A stretch of 25,924 nt of DNA from Nitrososphaerota archaeon. GTDB lineage: Archaea; Thermoproteota; Nitrososphaeria; Nitrososphaerales; UBA183. The position numbers and the translations under genes were made by a program. The DNA is taken from contig JAPCJR010000018.1 of the NCBI GenBank assembly GCA_027886865.1, forward strand, positions 1-25,924, read 5' to 3'. The notes under the pieces are model-generated. The model was given only the letters and a program-made list of their open reading frames with translations. It searched no databases and was not told where the DNA came from. Shown here in pieces: positions 23,215-25,924 of this stretch; within the stretch, counting starts at the first letter, position 1; every line of letters begins with the position of its first letter.

Positions 23215-24105
23215 TTGAAAAGGAACGCAACGATATTCCGGGACGGAGAGAGGGTCGCGAAGGCGTCTTTCTTCACGCTGCTCGGTATCGGCATAGCGGA
23301 ACTTCTGGCTGGCCTGTTCAGCGGCAGCCTCACACTCACGACGGACGGCGCCGACTCCCTCTCGGACGCCCTCATATCGCTGATAGTCTGGGCAGGGCTG
23401 AGGGTCGCGAAGAGAGCCCCGGATGACAGGTTCCACTTCGGCTACCTCCGGGTCGAGAGCTTCGCAGCGCTCATCGCATCCTTGGGGATGATCGTGGTCG
23501 CCACTGTGTTCATCTATTTCGCATACCTGAGGCTCCTCAGTCCCAGGGAGATTTCGTATCCGGCGCTCGTGCTCGCGGTGCTGTTCTTTGCGGGCCTGAT
23601 ATCGCTCTACAGGGCGCTGCAGATGAGGCGGATGGCAAAGACGACCAACCTGCTCTCGATCAAGACCGACGCGTACAACTCCGTGAAGGACGCCACGGCG
23701 TCGTTCGTGGGCTTCGGGGCGGTGCTCGCTCTGGTTCTCCTGAAGCTCACGATATTCGACGCGATCGGCAGCATGATAATCGGCGTCTACATCTACAGCG
23801 TGGCCTATGTGTCCATACGGGAGTCCTCGTTTGTGCTCCTTGACGCTTTCAACAGCCCCGAGGTCGTCGAGAGCATCAAGCAGATCATCGAGGGGAGATA
23901 CCGGGGCACCGTGGACAGCGTCAAGCTGAGGAGGGTCGGGCCGCTCATCGAAGGAACAATCGACGTCGTCGCCGACGGGAAGATGACCCTCGACGAGATA
24001 GGCGAAGTCAGGTTGAAGATGAAGAAAGACCTGGACAGAGAGATAGACGGTCTCGGCAAGTTGAACATCATCTTCCACACGAGCAGCGAGAAGCACGTCC
24101 ATTGA
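23215..24105 (+). CDS. Cation diffusion facilitator (CDF) metal exporter
   Basis: This 296-aa metal/proton antiporter has six transmembrane helices and a C-terminal cytoplasmic metal-binding domain (ferredoxin-like, about residues 212-290, ending SSEKHVH). The helix-2 site is DSLSD (Asp47 and Asp51). The helix-5 site is NSVKD (Asn155 and Asp159), where the usual His is Asn. RFHFGYLRVES is the conserved helix-3 entry. Mn, Fe, Zn or Co could be the substrate; the missing His argues against a standard zinc site. It starts TTG at 23215, and a duplicated 5' fragment lies at 21090-21181. Confidence 0.87.
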   Translation: MKRNATIFRDGERVAKASFFTLLGIGIAELLAGLFSGSLTLTTDGADSLSDALISLIVWAGLRVAKRAPDDRFHFGYLRVESFAALIASLGMIVVATVFIYFAYLRLLSPREISYPALVLAVLFFAGLISLYRALQMRRMAKTTNLLSIKTDAYNSVKDATASFVGFGAVLALVLLKLTIFDAIGSMIIGVYIYSVAYVSIRESSFVLLDAFNSPEVVESIKQIIEGRYRGTVDSVKLRRVGPLIEGTIDVVADGKMTLDEIGEVRLKMKKDLDREIDGLGKLNIIFHTSSEKHVH

Positions 24106-24234
24106 TCCGCACGCTCATTTGAGGCCGGCATTCCGGAGAAGGGCGCCGGCGGTCATGGGCTTGGCGCGCTTCTTCGCACGACCTAAGCCTGTCTGAGTTC
24201 ATATTGATGATCAAGCCCTTTTGGGCTCGGAGCC

Positions 24235-24240
24235 ATTAAG
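24235..24240 (+). promoter_or_regulatory. TATA-like box upstream of glutamate decarboxylase
   Basis: ATTAAG is centred about 28 nt before an ATG at 24266 and about 160 nt before the decarboxylase ATG. Transcription from here would give either a leaderless small ORF or a 5' leader of about 135 nt. The 278-nt gap 24106-24383 holds nothing else clear except a small AGCCC-TTTT-GGGCT hairpin near 24215-24228. Confidence 0.35.
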
Positions 24241-24265
24241 TAGACACGCCAGCGTCATATCCGCC

Positions 24266-24361
24266 ATGGTTTCGTCTTCGGAGCTTCATCCGAGGTTTGT
24301 CAGATCAGTTTTCAGAATGCGACTAGTTCCCGAACGAGCAGAAGAGGCCCAAGCGGGATGA
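24266..24361 (+). CDS. Possible 31-aa upstream ORF before glutamate decarboxylase
   Basis: A 31-codon frame begins with ATG at 24266, exactly where a leaderless start would fall below the ATTAAG box, and ends at 24361, 37 nt before the decarboxylase ATG. The peptide (MVSSSELHPRFVRSVFRMRL and on) is basic in the middle and acidic at the end, with no recognised domain. It may be a regulatory upstream ORF or simply chance within the 5' leader. Confidence 0.25.
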   Translation: MVSSSELHPRFVRSVFRMRLVPERAEEAQAG

Positions 24362-24398
24362 CGATCGCGCAGCTCTTCGCATCGTGGGAGGCGTGCTG

Positions 24399-25793
24399 AT
24401 GCCTCTCATGCACCCGAAGACCCCTCGGGTCGGAAAGCGGAACCTATCGCTGGACCCCGTATTCGTCGCAGAGGGGTTGAAGCCGGTCCCGAGAAACGAG
24501 ATGCCGGCCGACAGCATGGACCCCAACATTGCGTATCAGATAGTCCACGATGAGCTGCTGCTCGATGGAGATGCCAGGCTGAATCTGGCCACATTCGTCG
24601 GCACCTGGATGGAACCTCAGGCCCAGAAGCTCTATGCGGAGACGTACGACAAGAACATGATCGACAAGGACGAGTATCCGCAGACCGCGGAACTCGAGAT
24701 GCGCTGCGTCAACATGCTCGCCCATCTGTTTCACGCTCCTGACGTCAGCATGGCTACCGGGTGCTCCACAACCGGTTCAAGCGAGGCGGCGATGCTCGGG
24801 GGTCTGGCGCTGAAGCGGCGATGGCAGCACAGGAGAAGGGCTCAGGGAAAGGCCGCCGACAGACCCAACATGGTGATGGGCATCAACGTGCAAGTCTGCT
24901 GGGAGAAGTTCTGCAACTACTGGGATGTAGAGATGCGCCTTGTGCCCATGGAGGGCAACCGCTTCCACATCAGCGCCGAAGAGGCAGTCAAGCTCTGCGA
25001 CGAGAACACAATCGGCGTCGTTGCCATCATGGGTTCGACGTTCGACGGGTCGTACGAGCCGGTCAAGGAGGTCTGCGAGGCCCTCGACCGATTCCAGGCC
25101 AAGACCGGGATCGACATCCAGGTGCACATCGATGCCGCATCGGGCGGCATGATCGCGCCTTTCCTGGACAAAGAGCTCGAATGGGACTTCCGTCTCCCCC
25201 GCGTGGCTTCCATCAACGTATCGGGTCACAAGTACGGCCTCGTGTATCCCGGGGTCGGTTGGATCCTGTGGCGAGACGCCGAAGCGCTGCCAGAAGACCT
25301 CATCTTCAAGGTCAATTATCTGGGCGGCAACATGCCGACCTTCGCGCTCAACTTCTCGCGTCCGGGAGCCCAGATCGTGTTGCAGTACTACAACTTCCTT
25401 CGTCTCGGCTTCGCGGGCTACACGAAGGTCCAGCAGTATTCCCGGGACGTGGCCACGTATCTTTCGGGAGAGATCGAGAAGCTGGGCATGTTCGAGCTCG
25501 TCACAAGAGGCGATGAGCTGCCCGTGTTCGCGTTCAAGCTGAAGGAGAGCGTCAAGAACTACACGGTGTTTGACGTGTCGAGCGCTCTCCGGGAGCGCGG
25601 CTGGACGCTGCCCGCCTACACGTTCCCGAAGAACCGCACGGACCTGGCCGTGCTGCGCGTCGTGGTAAGGACCGGGGTCAGCCACGACCTCGCAGACATG
25701 TTGATCACAGACATCAAGCGCCAGCTCCCCCACCTCGAGAAACAGCCAATGCCGGCTCGTAACGCCGAGTCGGGAACCGGATTCCGTCACTGA
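24399..25793 (+). CDS. gadB: Glutamate decarboxylase, GadB type
   Basis: This PLP enzyme converts L-glutamate and a proton to GABA and CO2. It has 464 aa, against 466 in E. coli GadB, and aligns from end to end: IVHDELLLDGDARLNLATF, NMIDKDEYPQ, ELEMRCVNMLAHLFHAP, TGSSEAAMLGGLALKRRW, HIDAASGGMIAPF, and SGHKYGL with the PLP lysine Lys278 (E. coli Lys276). The C-terminus ends GFRH, like the E. coli tail whose His465 blocks the active site at neutral pH. ATG 24399 has GGGAGG 8 nt upstream; GTG 24384 would add five residues. No glutamate/GABA antiporter is adjacent. Acid resistance or GABA metabolism are possible roles. Confidence 0.93.
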   Translation: MPLMHPKTPRVGKRNLSLDPVFVAEGLKPVPRNEMPADSMDPNIAYQIVHDELLLDGDARLNLATFVGTWMEPQAQKLYAETYDKNMIDKDEYPQTAELEMRCVNMLAHLFHAPDVSMATGCSTTGSSEAAMLGGLALKRRWQHRRRAQGKAADRPNMVMGINVQVCWEKFCNYWDVEMRLVPMEGNRFHISAEEAVKLCDENTIGVVAIMGSTFDGSYEPVKEVCEALDRFQAKTGIDIQVHIDAASGGMIAPFLDKELEWDFRLPRVASINVSGHKYGLVYPGVGWILWRDAEALPEDLIFKVNYLGGNMPTFALNFSRPGAQIVLQYYNFLRLGFAGYTKVQQYSRDVATYLSGEIEKLGMFELVTRGDELPVFAFKLKESVKNYTVFDVSSALRERGWTLPAYTFPKNRTDLAVLRVVVRTGVSHDLADMLITDIKRQLPHLEKQPMPARNAESGTGFRH

Positions 25794-25812
25794 GGAGGGG
25801 CTCCATCGTGAC

Positions 25813-25924
25813 TTGGCCGAGGGCAGGATGATTGGGAATCGGTTTCGACTGGTGCCCTATCCGAAGACAGGGTCCTGTGCGGTCCCCGCGAGCGAGATCA
25901 CGGCGAGGTACAGATGGAAGGCGT
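25813..25924 (+). CDS. Possible 5' end of a gene running off the right edge
   Basis: An open frame continues from TTG 25813 (or ATG 25828) to the window end without a stop. From the ATG it reads MIGNRFRLVPYPKTGS and continues. GGAGGGG lies at 25794-25800, directly after the decarboxylase stop, somewhat far from the TTG. No domain can be recognised in 32-37 residues, so this is tentative. Confidence 0.3.
   Translation, partial: MAEGRMIGNRFRLVPYPKTGSCAVPASEITARYRWKA

Noticed and set aside
23197..24102. Minus-strand 301-aa open frame opposite the CDF exporter
   Set aside because: It is rich in Asp/Arg/His with no domain pattern, whereas the plus strand has all CDF motifs.
24777..25790. Minus-strand 337-aa open frame opposite glutamate decarboxylase
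   Set aside because: It is a long shadow typical of high-GC genes; the plus strand is an end-to-end GadB match.

Overview
The window looks archaeal. GC is high (about 60 %). Many genes lack a Shine-Dalgarno site and instead carry an A/T-rich TATA-like box 26-30 nt before the start codon, the spacing of leaderless archaeal transcripts. TTG and GTG starts are frequent. Contents include an F420-type luciferase-like oxidoreductase, membrane-anchored helix-turn-helix and zinc-ribbon proteins, and several secreted Ser/Thr-stalk proteins. A Nitrososphaeria/Thaumarchaeota-like soil or acidic-habitat lineage (group 1.1c type) or a relative is my best guess; this is inference and no marker gene is present.

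Layout. 1-343: 5' part of a secreted-protein gene on the minus strand, running off the left edge and paralogous to the large Ig-like surface protein at 21218-22939. 559-4047: a nitrate/taurine-type ABC importer with a binding protein, two permeases, and a convergent ATPase whose stop codon is the same CTAG as that of the second permease. 4120-7393: PaaK/CapK-type adenylating enzyme, methyltransferase, EamA exporter. 7454-8718: a small Cys/His protein and a membrane protein with a C-terminal zinc ribbon.

8781-13794 is the most interesting part: a compact same-strand cluster with an NTP_transf_5-type nucleotidyltransferase, an easily missed 45-residue peptide gene (9969-10106) whose leader resembles the YxxPx(L/I) leaders bound by PqqD/RRE proteins, a GT-B glycosyltransferase, a clan-A glycoside hydrolase-like protein, an HPr-kinase-like protein and a PqqD-like protein. 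Nucleotidyltransferase, HprK-like kinase, PqqD and leader-type peptide together recall bacterial lasso-peptide tailoring sets and the 'HPr-rel-A' peptide systems. The lasso cyclase and leader protease are absent and sugar enzymes are present, so this may be a different peptide- or glycan-modification system in an archaeon.

13911-25924: a small DUF2795 protein, a six-repeat NHL surface protein, the F420 oxidoreductase, and two convergent six-blade Kelch-like proteins anchored at opposite ends. Then come two membrane proteins (one with a C-terminal winged helix), a scar made of a CDF gene fragment joined to a Kelch gene fragment, the Ig-like surface protein, an intact CDF metal exporter, a GadB-type glutamate decarboxylase, and the start of a possible gene at the right edge. 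The surface proteins share TVTSTV-type Ser/Thr stalks and single membrane anchors, which suggests a locus for the cell-surface layer with past duplication and recombination.
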